13,340 nt of DNA. It comes from Gemmatimonadota bacterium (GTDB lineage: Bacteria; Gemmatimonadota; Gemmatimonadetes; Longimicrobiales; RSA9). The stretch is taken from assembly GCA_019689775.1 (NCBI GenBank), contig JADGGV010000055.1:1-13340 (forward strand), written 5' to 3'. A model generated the notes under the pieces. The model saw only the letters and a program-made list of their open reading frames with translations, was not told the DNA's origin and made no database searches. This document shows, in pieces, positions 1 through 7,720 of this stretch (positions are counted from its first letter, which is position 1; each line of letters begins with the position of its first letter). A program made the translations under genes and the position numbers.

Positions 1-1
1 C

Positions 2-622
2 GTGGGGGGCACCGCGTGCGGCTCCGCGGCGTGGGCGCTCGTCCGGTCGGGCGCGCCCGCCGCGACGACGGGCCCGGCCGGCGGGGCCGCACCGGCCGCG
101 ACGCAGCCGCCGGCCGCCGGCGCGCCCGCGGCGTCGGCGGAGCCCGCGTCGCCCTCGCCAACCAGCGGCACCGCGACGGCGCCGGTGGCGGGCACGAGCG
201 ACGCCGGTGCGGCGCCGGCCGCGGTGGGTGGCGGGGTCCCGGCAGCCCGGCCGCGCCCGCCGGCTACGCGGCCGGAGCCGACGCCTGCCGAGTCGTCGCC
301 TGCCGAGTCGTCGCCTGCGGAACGGGTGCCGGAGATCGCGGACCCGGTCGCGCTCCTTGGCCGGCTCTTCGACCGTGTGGGCCCGCCCTACCCGGAGCGC
401 GCGACGCTCCAGGCGATCTTCGACAGCGCCCGCGCGCTCTGGCCGCTGGAGTCGCTCGACGCCGCGCAGCGTGGCGAGGCGGCCTACGTGGCGGGCGTGG
501 CAGCCGCCGGACTGGGCGATTCCGCGCAGTGCGTGCGCTGGGTCAGCCGCGCGCTGACGCTGAAGCCCGACAGCCGGGGGTATCGCGTGATGCTCGACAA
601 CTGCCGGAACGGTGCCCCATGA
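2..622 (+). CDS. C-terminal part of Pro/Ala-rich protein with helical (TPR-like) tail, 5' truncated by window edge
   Basis: The reading frame is open at the left edge and stops with TGA at 620-622, so only the C-terminal 206 residues are visible. The first ~17 residues are small and hydrophobic and may be the end of a membrane segment. Residues ~18-115 are a low-complexity Ala/Pro/Thr linker, including a short repeat (PAESS-PAESS-PAER) encoded by two exact 15-nt copies at 283-312. Residues ~117-206 form a compact, helical-looking domain; the segment around GEAAYVAGVAAAGLGDSAQCV followed by ALTLKPDS resembles one TPR-like helix pair. The stop overlaps the ATG of the PP2C gene (ATGA), so the two are probably translationally coupled. 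A membrane segment, linker and tail upstream of a PP2C gene would fit the extracytoplasmic end of a Ser/Thr kinase, but no catalytic domain is in view. The function is therefore unassigned. Confidence 0.75.
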   Translation: MGGTACGSAAWALVRSGAPAATTGPAGGAAPAATQPPAAGAPAASAEPASPSPTSGTATAPVAGTSDAGAAPAAVGGGVPAARPRPPATRPEPTPAESSPAESSPAERVPEIADPVALLGRLFDRVGPPYPERATLQAIFDSARALWPLESLDAAQRGEAAYVAGVAAAGLGDSAQCVRWVSRALTLKPDSRGYRVMLDNCRNGAP

Positions 623-1542
623 GCGGCGTCGGACGAGCGGACATCTCGGTGCTCGTCTACGGGATGACGGATCGGGGGCGGCAGCGGAGCGACAACCAGG
701 ACAGCTTCGTGGTCGCCGACCTCAGCGTGGAGCCGTCGGACGGCGGCGTGCTGCTGAACCCGGACGCGGCGCCGCAGGACGGCGCCCGGATCGGGGCGTT
801 CCCGCTCGGCCCGAAGGGCGCGCTCGTGCTGGTGGCGGACGGGATGGGCGGCGCCGTGGCGGGCGCGACGGCCGCGAAGCTGGCGACGTCGTGGATCTAC
901 TACGAGCTGGTCTCGAAGTGGACGGCCGATCGCGACAGCACGCCGCGCCAGTTCGCGTCCCGCTTGCGCGAGGCGGTCGAGTCGGCGAACCGGCGCATCC
1001 GGGACGAGGCGAACCGCCGCCCGGAGCTGCGGGGGATGGGCACCACCGCCACGGCGACCGGCATCCTCGACAACGTCCTCTACCTCGCCCAGGTGGGCGA
1101 TTCGCGGGCGTACCTCGTGCGGGGCGGGGTGGTCTACCAGGTCACGCGCGACCAGTCGATGGTGCAGGCGCTGGTGGAGGCCGGTGCGCTGACCGAGGAG
1201 GAGGCGGAGGGGAGCGCCTACCGGAACATGATCCTCCAGGCGCTCGGCACGGCCGAGAGCGTGCAGGTGGACCTCACGTACCAGGAGTTGTGCCGCGGCG
1301 ATCTGGTGCTGCTGTGCTCCGATGGGCTCTCGCGCATGGTGCGCAAGGAGGAGATCGCCTACGCGGCGGCGAACATCCCGGACCTCCCCTCGCTCTGCGA
1401 GGCGCTCATCGACCTGGCCAACTCGCGGGGCGGCCCCGACAACATCACGGTCGTCGTCGCGCGCGTCGACGGGCCGGGGCTCGCGGACCCGGCCACGGGC
1501 GGGAGCGTCGGCCGCAACGTCTACGTCCTCTCGGAGCCCTGA
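619..1542 (+). CDS. PP2C-family protein serine/threonine phosphatase
   Basis: This 307-residue protein is a complete bacterial PP2C (PPM) phosphatase of the Stp/PrpC type, which removes phosphate from Ser/Thr residues placed by Hanks-type kinases using two bound metal ions. The signature blocks appear in order: TDRGRQRSDNQDSF (metal Asp28), LVADGMGG (Asp74), GMGTTATA followed by QVGDSRAYL, VTRDQSMVQALVEAG, NMILQALGT, LLCSDGLSRM (Asp235) and GGPDNITVVVARV (Asp274). All four expected metal-binding aspartates are present, so activity is likely. There is no signal peptide or membrane segment, so it acts in the cytosol. The ATG at 619 is chosen because it overlaps the preceding stop as ATGA and puts the first PP2C motif at the usual distance from the N-terminus; the frame stays open further upstream but in shadow sequence. 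A GTG-initiated FHA/protease gene follows 34 nt downstream. Confidence 0.95.
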   Translation: MSGVGRADISVLVYGMTDRGRQRSDNQDSFVVADLSVEPSDGGVLLNPDAAPQDGARIGAFPLGPKGALVLVADGMGGAVAGATAAKLATSWIYYELVSKWTADRDSTPRQFASRLREAVESANRRIRDEANRRPELRGMGTTATATGILDNVLYLAQVGDSRAYLVRGGVVYQVTRDQSMVQALVEAGALTEEEAEGSAYRNMILQALGTAESVQVDLTYQELCRGDLVLLCSDGLSRMVRKEEIAYAAANIPDLPSLCEALIDLANSRGGPDNITVVVARVDGPGLADPATGGSVGRNVYVLSEP

Positions 1543-1576
1543 GCCGGCACGCGCCGCCGCGCCGCCCCCGATCCCC

Positions 1577-2941
1577 GTGACCCTCCGAATCCACGTTCTG
1601 ACCGGAGCCGATGCCGGCTCCATCCGCAGCCTGGAGGCCGGCTCGCTGCTCGTCGGGCGCCACCCGGATTGCGGGCTGCGCTTCGACGCATCGCGGGACC
1701 TCGAGGTCTCCGCGCGCCACGCCGTGATCTTCCAGCGCGACGGCGCCTGGTACGTCCACGACCTGGACAGCACGAACGGCACGTACGTGAACGGCACGCG
1801 CGTGGCCGGCGAGGTGCGCCTGTCGGATGGCGACCGCATCGGCTTCGGCGGGCCAGCCGGCGCGATGGTCGAGGTGCGCCTCGGCGGCGTCGCGGCGACG
1901 GCGATGCGGACCGGCGCCGGTGGTGCGACCGAGGTCACGGAGCGGGTGCGCGTCGAGGTCGCACGGCGCACGCGTCGCCTGCGGGTGGGGCGCGGGGGCG
2001 CGAGCGCGGGGGCCTCGGCGGCGGCCGCCGCCGCGGTCTACGCCGGGCGGCGGGAGCGGGCCGGGTGGGAGCGCGAGCGGGCGGAGCTGAACCTCCGCAT
2101 CGATTCGCTGCTCGAGGCGGGCGCGCGCACGGAGCGGGCATTGGAAGGGCAGGTCACCGACCTCGCGGAGGCGCTGCGGCGGAGCCGCGAGCAGGTCGAG
2201 CGGTCGCGGGCCGCGCTTCGCTCCGCGGAGCAGGGCGGCGATGCGGCACGCGTGCCCGAGCTGCGGCGCCAGCTCCAGGCGGCCACGGCGGCGCTCACGC
2301 GCCAGCAGCTCGCCGCCTCGCTCGACTTCCGGTCGATCCAGGCGGTGAACCGCCCCGCGATCGCCCTCGTCTACGTCGAGCACGCGGACGGCAGCGTCGT
2401 GACCGGGACCGCGTTCGCCGTGAGGCCGGATGCGACGCTCGCGACCAACCGGCACGTGGTCTACGGGGCCGACGGCCACACGCCGCCGCGGCGGATCGGC
2501 GTGCAGTTCTCGGACTCGGAGCAGGTGTGGCCGGCGCGGCTGCTCCCGGGCGACGCCGCTGTCGACCTCGCGCTGGTGAAGGTCGACAACATCGAGGGCG
2601 AGGTGCCGACGGTGCGCGGCCTGAACCTGCGCCCGGACACGCTCCAGCCGGGCGCGCCGATGGCGTCGATCGGCTTTCCGCTCGGCGGCGAGACGGCGTG
2701 GGCAACGGGCGGGCGCGTCCGCCCGGCGCGCCCGCTCGTGACCGCCGGCGTGCTCGCCGCCGTCTCCGCGGACCGGCTCGAGGTGCAGGGGTACGGCGCG
2801 CCGGGCGCGAGCGGGAGCCCGATCTTCGATGCGACCGGCGCGGTGGTGGGCATCCTCTACGGCGGCCGCCGCGACGCGTCGGGGCAGACGCTCCTGGCCG
2901 TGCCGGCCGCCGTGCTCGCGCGGCGGCTCCCCGCGCACTGA
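1577..2941 (+). CDS. FHA domain - coiled coil - trypsin-like serine protease fusion
   Basis: The frame gives 454 residues from a GTG at 1577, the only usual start codon between the PP2C stop and the FHA domain; no clear ribosome-binding site precedes it. Residues ~1-105 are a forkhead-associated domain, which binds phosphothreonine peptides: GRH at 28-30, SARH (Ser45, His48) and STNGTYVNG around residue 67. Residues ~141-155 are Ala-rich and may be a weak membrane segment, followed by a charged, heptad-like coiled coil (~160-245). Residues ~255-450 are a trypsin-like peptidase domain of the S1/HtrA kind with His293 (TNRHVV), Asp330 (VDLALVK) and Ser412 (GASGSPIF), so the triad looks complete. 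No PDZ domain is seen. With PP2C upstream it probably reads a kinase mark. Which side of the membrane the protease faces is unclear, because the hydrophobic segment is poor. Confidence 0.88.
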   Translation: MTLRIHVLTGADAGSIRSLEAGSLLVGRHPDCGLRFDASRDLEVSARHAVIFQRDGAWYVHDLDSTNGTYVNGTRVAGEVRLSDGDRIGFGGPAGAMVEVRLGGVAATAMRTGAGGATEVTERVRVEVARRTRRLRVGRGGASAGASAAAAAAVYAGRRERAGWERERAELNLRIDSLLEAGARTERALEGQVTDLAEALRRSREQVERSRAALRSAEQGGDAARVPELRRQLQAATAALTRQQLAASLDFRSIQAVNRPAIALVYVEHADGSVVTGTAFAVRPDATLATNRHVVYGADGHTPPRRIGVQFSDSEQVWPARLLPGDAAVDLALVKVDNIEGEVPTVRGLNLRPDTLQPGAPMASIGFPLGGETAWATGGRVRPARPLVTAGVLAAVSADRLEVQGYGAPGASGSPIFDATGAVVGILYGGRRDASGQTLLAVPAAVLARRLPAH

Positions 2942-2966
2942 GCGCCGCTCAGCTCTTCGTGAGCTG
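2938..2966. terminator. Overlapping hairpins at convergent stop codons, candidate bidirectional terminator
   Basis: CTGAGCGCCGCTCAG (2938-2952) is a perfect inverted repeat with 7-bp arms around one central base. It contains the + strand stop (TGA, 2939-2941) and the - strand stop (TGA, 2951-2949). A second hairpin, CAGCTC-TTCGT-GAGCTG (2950-2966), starts inside it. Neither is followed by a T-run on either strand, so classic intrinsic termination is uncertain. Blocking of colliding transcripts, or 3'-end protection of both mRNAs, would fit the position. Confidence 0.4.
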
Positions 2967-3641
2967 GATCAGCCGCTCCTTCGCCTCGGTCAGCGCCGGG
3001 AACTTCGTGTCGAGCATCCGATAGAGCTCGATCGCGGTGTCGGTCTGGCCGCGATCCTCGGCCACGAGCGCCTTCGAGTACAGCACGGCCGCCTCCGGCG
3101 GGATGTCGCGGCGGCTGCGGGCCTCGCGCTGGGCGGCGGGAAGCGGCGGCAGCTTGACGCCGCTCGTGATCTTCGACGCGAGCTGGACGACCAGATCGTA
3201 CATCTGCTCGCGCTTGGCCTGCACCCGCTGCGTCTTCAGGACCTCCCCCGTCTCGACGTCGACCACGCGCCCGTCCAGCCGGAAGTTGCCGAAGAGGTCG
3301 ACGAACACGCCGGTGACGACGTAGCGCGCGCCGACGAGCTTGCCGATCCTCGCCGCCGTCTGGGGATCGACCCGCCCGGAGGTGCCGAGGTTCTGCTCCT
3401 CCAGCAACTGCTTGAGCGCGCTGCGATCCACGATGCGGAGCGCGCCGTTCTGGGCGAGCTCGGTGAGCAGCATCTGCTGCATCCCGACCTCGAGCGCGGA
3501 GAGGTCCTCCTTGTCCGGCCCGTACGAGCCGCCGTTCGTGAACGGAAAGACGGCGATGCCCGGACGGGTGTCCGTCTCCTGCGCGCGCGCGGCCGCGGGG
3601 AGCGCCAGCGCCGCGATCAGCAGCAAGGCGAGTCTGCGCAC
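2949..3641 (-). CDS. Secreted CsgG-like protein with C-terminal TPR-like segment
   Basis: The protein has 230 residues from a GTG at 3641. That start is preceded by a strong GGAGG site which overlaps the last codons and stop of the upstream gene (CGGAGGTAACGTG); a longer in-frame extension is Arg-rich and unlikely. Residues 1-20 are a Sec signal peptide ending ARA. Residues ~27-165 resemble the CsgG/FlgO fold: GIAVFPFTNGG, LLTELAQNGALRIVDRSALKQLLEEQ, VDPQTAARIGKLVGARYVVTGVF and DGRVVDVETGEVL. CsgG itself forms the outer-membrane secretion channel for curli. This protein lacks the acylated Cys of true CsgG, so it is probably soluble or peripherally associated in the periplasm. Residues ~182-228 look like a TPR hairpin (AVLYSKALVAEDRGQTDTAIELYR). 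It is the last gene of the five-gene operon and a paralogue in architecture of the gene at 6347-7717. No curli subunit genes are nearby. Confidence 0.88.
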   Translation of the reverse strand: MRRLALLLIAALALPAAARAQETDTRPGIAVFPFTNGGSYGPDKEDLSALEVGMQQMLLTELAQNGALRIVDRSALKQLLEEQNLGTSGRVDPQTAARIGKLVGARYVVTGVFVDLFGNFRLDGRVVDVETGEVLKTQRVQAKREQMYDLVVQLASKITSGVKLPPLPAAQREARSRRDIPPEAAVLYSKALVAEDRGQTDTAIELYRMLDTKFPALTEAKERLIQLTKS

Positions 3642-3642
3642 G

Positions 3643-5220
3643 TTACCTCCGTCGGTTGGCCGTCGGCGGGGCGCCCGCCGTCGCCGGTTGGTTCGAGAGG
3701 GTGGGGACATCCTGCACATCGACCTGCACGATGACCGTCTGCGGGTCGACGCGCGGATCGGTCGAGCGGACCGTCACGTAGGCCGTGTGGAGCCCAGAGA
3801 ACAAGTACCCGGTGAACACCTCGATGTGGAGCGTGGCGGGCGCCGTATCGCCGAGCAGCGATGCGGAGACCCAATCCGTGCCCGTGCTGTCGTAGACGAC
3901 CGGGTCGAGGTAGAGCCCGGTGAGCGTCCCGGCGCCGCCGTTCGCGATCCCGATGTCCGTGAAGTTCGGTTGGGGGTCCTGCTCCGGGTACGTCGTGAAC
4001 AGCACGCTTTGGGTCGAGAGCAGGATTACGGGGCTGTTGCGGACGGTGATGACGGCGCTCGCGCTCTGGCCCTCGCAGGTCGCCGTGACCGTCGCCTTCC
4101 CCTCGGCGTGGCCGGTCACGACGCCGGCGGCGTTGACCGTCGCGACGGCGGGGTTGTCCGACGACCAGGAGATGGTCCGACGTCCCAGCGGGCGGCCGGA
4201 CGAGTCCCGCGGGATCGCCACGAGCTGCACCGTCTCACCGATGCCGATCGTGGCTGTGCGCGGCCCGATCGTGACGGCCGCCACCGGCACCTGCTTCACC
4301 TCGACCTGCACGGGCGGCGCGCTCACGCCCTCGACCGTCGCCGTGACCGTGGTGGTGCCCGGCCCGACGCCGGTGACCCGCCCGTTCGCATCCACCGCCG
4401 CGACCTGCGGGTTCGCCGACGTCCACGTCAGGGTGCGCACGAGCGGGTTGCCGTTTGCGTCGCGCGCGACCGCCGAGAGCTGGGCGGCGGAGTCCACGAG
4501 CAGCGTGAGCGAGGGCGGCGCGACGTCGATGCGGGCGACGGTCGCGCGGACGACGACCTGCGTCGTCGCCTCGAACGAGCCGAAGCTGGCGATGAGGCGG
4601 GCGGTGCCCTCCGCCAGCGCGCGGACGAGCCCGGACGACGACACCTCCACCACGTTCGGGTCGAGCGTGCGCCACTGCACCGTGGACCCGGTCACCGTGT
4701 CGCCCGTGGCGAACACGGCGGCGCCGACGAGGCGGAGCGTGTCGCCGAGCGCGGTGATCGTCTGCGGCGAGTTCGGCACGCGGACGGCCGTCACCACCGG
4801 CGTGAGCGCGATCTCGGCCGGCGAGGTGCGGCCGCGCTGGAGCTCGACCGTGCCCTGGCCACGGAATACCGCTTGCCCGCTCCACAGCACCTCGACGCTG
4901 ATGGCCACGGTCTCCGTCTCGCTCTCGATGCGGAGCGGGATGTCGAGCGCCAGCTCGGCGGCGCCGGCGTCGATCGCCGGCGTCGTGTCGGCGAGCATGG
5001 TGCCGTCGGATCGGACGATCCGGAGGCGCAGATGGTCGGCCTTGGCGAACGCGTCGCCGGAGGCGCCGTGCGTCGCGGATGTCGAGAACGCCACGGCGAT
5101 GCGGGCCGGGCCGCCCGCCGGCGCCGGGTCGAGGGCGCGGCCGTCGTCGCATGAGGCGGCGAGCAGCGCGGGGAGCAGCGGCACCGCGGCGCGGCGGATG
5201 GCGCGGAGCGGGGCGCTCAT
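3643..5220 (-). CDS. Ig-like (BIG2) repeat surface lipoprotein
   Basis: The frame encodes 525 residues from an ATG at 5220 that overlaps the upstream stop as ATGA. The signal sequence ends LLAASC with Cys24 as the likely lipidated residue; the lipobox is slightly atypical (Ala at -3). Residues ~38-140 form an uncharacterised beta-rich region (ARIAVAFSTSATHG...DHLRLRIVRSDGTMLAD). Three Ig-like BIG2 repeats follow at ~144-225, ~228-308 and ~312-393, the last two clear from TWTSANPQVAAVDANGRVTG and SWSSDNPAVATVNAAGVVTG. A fourth beta-sandwich at ~396-505 (STQSVLFT...NGGAGTLTG...HTAYVTVRSTDP) resembles BACON-type or other Ig-like domains. Such proteins usually present stacked domains at the cell surface for adhesion or carbohydrate contact. 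Its place between a beta-barrel and a CsgG-like protein suggests that it is a partner or cargo of that apparatus; the role is inferred. The stop lies 1 nt from the next start. Confidence 0.9.
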   Translation of the reverse strand: MSAPLRAIRRAAVPLLPALLAASCDDGRALDPAPAGGPARIAVAFSTSATHGASGDAFAKADHLRLRIVRSDGTMLADTTPAIDAGAAELALDIPLRIESETETVAISVEVLWSGQAVFRGQGTVELQRGRTSPAEIALTPVVTAVRVPNSPQTITALGDTLRLVGAAVFATGDTVTGSTVQWRTLDPNVVEVSSSGLVRALAEGTARLIASFGSFEATTQVVVRATVARIDVAPPSLTLLVDSAAQLSAVARDANGNPLVRTLTWTSANPQVAAVDANGRVTGVGPGTTTVTATVEGVSAPPVQVEVKQVPVAAVTIGPRTATIGIGETVQLVAIPRDSSGRPLGRRTISWSSDNPAVATVNAAGVVTGHAEGKATVTATCEGQSASAVITVRNSPVILLSTQSVLFTTYPEQDPQPNFTDIGIANGGAGTLTGLYLDPVVYDSTGTDWVSASLLGDTAPATLHIEVFTGYLFSGLHTAYVTVRSTDPRVDPQTVIVQVDVQDVPTLSNQPATAGAPPTANRRR

Positions 5221-6338
5221 CGGGCACCCCCGAAGCGGAGGCCGAGCCCGAGGTCGAGCCCGGAGAAGCCGCTCTCCTGCCCCTCGCGCACGACGACGTG
5301 GCCGAAGCGGACGCGAGCCGAGGGCACCAGGCGCGGCCCGCCGGCGCCGAGCGGCCACTCCAGGGCGGTGCCGACGCCGACCGTGTACCCTTCCTCCAGC
5401 CCATCCGAGCGCCGGGTGAGCCGGGCGTCGATGGAGGGGGCCAGGACGCCGCGGCCGACCGGCGCGCGCAGCCCCGCGCCGCCGAACGCGAGGTTCTCGT
5501 CGGGCGAGCGGTCCGCCCGCGCGTCGAGAAACAAGCCGCTGGCGCGGTGCAGCACGCCGCCGTAGACGATGGCCGCGCTCCCGCCGCCGGCCGCGAACGA
5601 GTAGGACGCGCGGGCCTGGTAGCGGTCGCCGGGGTGGAACAGGTTCCGGCCGTTGATCTCGTCGTCGGCGTTGTGCTGGTAGAGGAACTGGAGGCCGAGC
5701 TTGCCGGACGCGCCGGTCGCGGCATCGAGCGCGACCCGGAGCTGTAGCTCGTTGCCCGGTCGAAGCGTGAACGGCACGTCGGACAGATAGTCGAACGACC
5801 GCCCGACGACGTACGCCGCGCTCGCGCCGAGGCCGATCGCGCCGAAGTTGCGGGCGAGCGTGGTGCCGACGCCGAGGCCGCCGCCGCTCCCCCAGTGCGA
5901 GATGCGGAACGGCATGAGGTCGGCGGCCACGGCGCCGGCCAGCTCGGCCTGCGCGAGGCTCAGCTCGGAGACGCCGGTCGGCAGCAGCGCGATCAGGCTG
6001 ACGCTGGCGAGGCGTGGGACGACGATCGCCGAGAGCTGGAGCTGCGAGTCGGTCAGCCCGGAGATCGTCGCCTTGGCGCCGTCGGCCTGCTCCAGCTCGC
6101 CGCGCGCGTAGCTGCCGGAGAGGGTGAGCCAGAGCGGCCCGGCGAGCGGCCCCTGCACGGCGAACGGCGTGCTGACCAGCGACAGTGTATGGACGCCGGC
6201 GGCGTCGGGCTTGGCGAAGCGGTACGCCTCGAGCTCGGCGCCGATCGTGGCGCTCCAGGCATCGGCCTGCGCGGCGGCCGGCCGCGGCGCGGCGAGGAGC
6301 GCGGCGAGCAGGGCGGGGAAGAGCGTGCGTCGCATCAT
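5217..6338 (-). CDS. Predicted outer-membrane beta-barrel protein
   Basis: The protein has 373 residues from an ATG at 6338. I chose this start because GAGG stands 6 nt upstream; the adjacent ATG at 6335 and a GTG at 6350, which overlaps the upstream stop as GTGA, are alternatives. Residues 1-~24 are a signal peptide (FPALLAALLAAPRPAAAQA). The remainder is a series of alternating amphipathic strands rich in Gly, Ala and aromatic residues (LWLTLSGSYARGEL, GGLGVGTTLARNFGAIGLGASAAYVVG, KLGLQFLYQHN, RYQARASYSFAAGG, GFSGLDLGLGLRFGG), as expected of an outer-membrane barrel. I recognise no specific family. It lies between two lipoprotein genes in a translationally coupled operon, suggesting that the three form an envelope complex. 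The C-terminus ends FGGAR, not in the usual terminal Phe, although the last strand still looks barrel-like. Confidence 0.85.
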   Translation of the reverse strand: MMRRTLFPALLAALLAAPRPAAAQADAWSATIGAELEAYRFAKPDAAGVHTLSLVSTPFAVQGPLAGPLWLTLSGSYARGELEQADGAKATISGLTDSQLQLSAIVVPRLASVSLIALLPTGVSELSLAQAELAGAVAADLMPFRISHWGSGGGLGVGTTLARNFGAIGLGASAAYVVGRSFDYLSDVPFTLRPGNELQLRVALDAATGASGKLGLQFLYQHNADDEINGRNLFHPGDRYQARASYSFAAGGGSAAIVYGGVLHRASGLFLDARADRSPDENLAFGGAGLRAPVGRGVLAPSIDARLTRRSDGLEEGYTVGVGTALEWPLGAGGPRLVPSARVRFGHVVVREGQESGFSGLDLGLGLRFGGAR

Positions 6339-6346
6339 GGCCGACC

Positions 6347-7717
6347 TCACGGGCGCCGGATGATGATGCGCACGGTGGCGGGCTGCCCGAGCCCCTCCAC
6401 GCGCGTGACCTCGGGACCGACGTCGCGAACGCTGGGATCCGCGATCATGCCGTCGAGCGGCGCGAGCAACTCGATCGGCCCGGCCGCCGTGGGACCGCCG
6501 GCCGCGACGGAGACGCCCGCGATCCCGACCAGCTCCGTCGGCTGCGTGTGCGTGGCGAGCGCGAGCGCCTCGGCCTCGTCACCGTTCGCGGCGGCCATCT
6601 GGAAGCCGGGATCCGCCTCGCGGGCGCGCCGGTAGTGCTCGGCCGCGCCCGCGTAGTCGCCGCGGTCCTCCGCCTCCAGGCCGCGCCCAAACTCCAGCAG
6701 CGCCCGCAGGTTCATGGTCGGCCGCGCCATGACCCGCTCGCGCTCCGCCACGGTCAGCTCGATCCCCATGGATTCGTAGAGGCCGAGCGCAATGCGCTTC
6801 TCCAGGTCGAAGAGCCGCTCCGCGGCATCCTGCCCGCCGACCGGCGTGATCCGTGAGCTGTCGGCGCCCGCCACGGCGACCGCCGCGGCCTCGAGGCGCA
6901 GTTGCACGCTGTCGCCCTCGATGCGGCCCTGCACGACGCGCCCCGCCCGCAGCAGGCGGCCGGTGCGCGCGGCGGTCTGCGGGTCGACCAGCCCGTTCTC
7001 GGCGAGCTTCATCTCGTCGATCAGCATCTGGACGCGCGCGCGCTCGAGCACCCGCAGCCGCGATGTCTGCGAGAGATCGGTCACCAGCAACTCGGCGAGC
7101 GCCCGGCCGAGCGGCGCGAGCGTCGGCGAGCGCCCCGCGTACAGCAGCGGAAAGACGGCCACGGTGCGCGGCTCGGGCGGCGTGCTATCGCCGAGCGCCT
7201 GCTCGTCGGCGAGCGCGGCCCGCACGGCCGCCTGTAGCTCCCGCCGCGCCAGCAGCGGCAGCCTGGCCCGCAGCCGCGAGCGCAGCGCCGCGGACGGCCG
7301 GCCCGTCGACAGAAAGTCCGTGTACAGCTTCCGCGCGTCGGCGAAGCGGCCGAGGTCCTCGTACGCGAGCCCGAGCGCCACCACGGCGCCGGCATCCGTC
7401 GGCCGGGCCGCGACCGCGCGCTCGAGCAGGGCCCGGGCCTTCTCCGGCTCACCGCTCGCACGGTACGCCGCGCCCAGCGCGATGCGTGCCGCGACGTTGG
7501 ACGTGTCGCGCGCCAGCGCCGCCTCCAGGCGGGCGACGTCGGCCGGTGTCGGCGCCTTCGGCGGCGCGCCGGCGCCGGTGGCGCACGCCGCGAGCAGGAC
7601 CGCCACGCCGGCGACGGGGGCGGTGGCGCGCGCTCGGTCGAGCCGTCGCGCGGTCTGGCCCGCGCCGCGGCGTGGACTGGAGTTCTCGGTCATCGAGGCA
7701 GATTCACAGTGTGGCAT
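6347..7717 (-). CDS. Lipoprotein with TPR repeats and CsgG-like domain
   Basis: The frame encodes 456 residues from an ATG at 7717, 3 nt after the kinase stop; a second ATG at 7693 (MTENSSPRR) is equally possible for this signal sequence. LLAAC gives a good lipobox with Cys45. Residues ~57-135 hold TPR-like helix pairs (DTSNVAARIALGAAYRASGE, AGAVVALGLAYEDLGRFADA). Residues ~184-320 resemble CsgG/FlgO domains: RTVAVFPLLYAG, LAELLVTDLSQTSRLRVLERARVQMLIDEMKL and VDPQTAARTGRLLRAGRVVQG. A TPR-like hairpin follows at ~336-372 (LLEFGRGLEAEDRGDYAGAAEHYRRA), then a beta-rich tail. The CsgG-plus-TPR arrangement matches the smaller gene at 2949-3641, including the shared DPQTAAR and AEDRG motifs. It is probably anchored in the outer membrane facing the periplasm. 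Its stop overlaps the alternative GTG start of the barrel gene. Confidence 0.87.
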   Translation of the reverse strand: MPHCESASMTENSSPRRGAGQTARRLDRARATAPVAGVAVLLAACATGAGAPPKAPTPADVARLEAALARDTSNVAARIALGAAYRASGEPEKARALLERAVAARPTDAGAVVALGLAYEDLGRFADARKLYTDFLSTGRPSAALRSRLRARLPLLARRELQAAVRAALADEQALGDSTPPEPRTVAVFPLLYAGRSPTLAPLGRALAELLVTDLSQTSRLRVLERARVQMLIDEMKLAENGLVDPQTAARTGRLLRAGRVVQGRIEGDSVQLRLEAAAVAVAGADSSRITPVGGQDAAERLFDLEKRIALGLYESMGIELTVAERERVMARPTMNLRALLEFGRGLEAEDRGDYAGAAEHYRRAREADPGFQMAAANGDEAEALALATHTQPTELVGIAGVSVAAGGPTAAGPIELLAPLDGMIADPSVRDVGPEVTRVEGLGQPATVRIIIRRP

Positions 7718-7720
7718 GGG

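Noticed and set aside
484..2938. Two long - strand open frames opposite the PP2C and FHA-protease genes
   Set aside because: The + strand frames contain complete catalytic motifs; the antisense frames are Arg-rich and match nothing.
619..2941. Type VI secretion regulatory module (kinase, PP2C, FHA)
   Set aside because: No Tss/Hcp/Vgr-like genes are present, and the FHA protein carries a protease domain in place of the usual T6SS FHA architecture.
2949..3641. True curli secretion channel csgG
   Set aside because: There is no acylated Cys and no csgA/B/E/F-like neighbours, and the C-terminus is TPR-like; CsgG-like is as far as the sequence allows.
3643..3719. N-terminal extension of the CsgG-like protein to an ATG at 3719
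   Set aside because: The added residues are Arg-rich and overlap the end of the lipoprotein gene; the GTG at 3641 has a GGAGG site and begins a proper signal peptide.
3340..5154. Long + strand open frame opposite the Ig-like lipoprotein gene
   Set aside because: The composition is Arg/Asp/Gly-rich and repetitive without domain structure; the - strand frame has a lipoprotein signal and Ig-like repeats.
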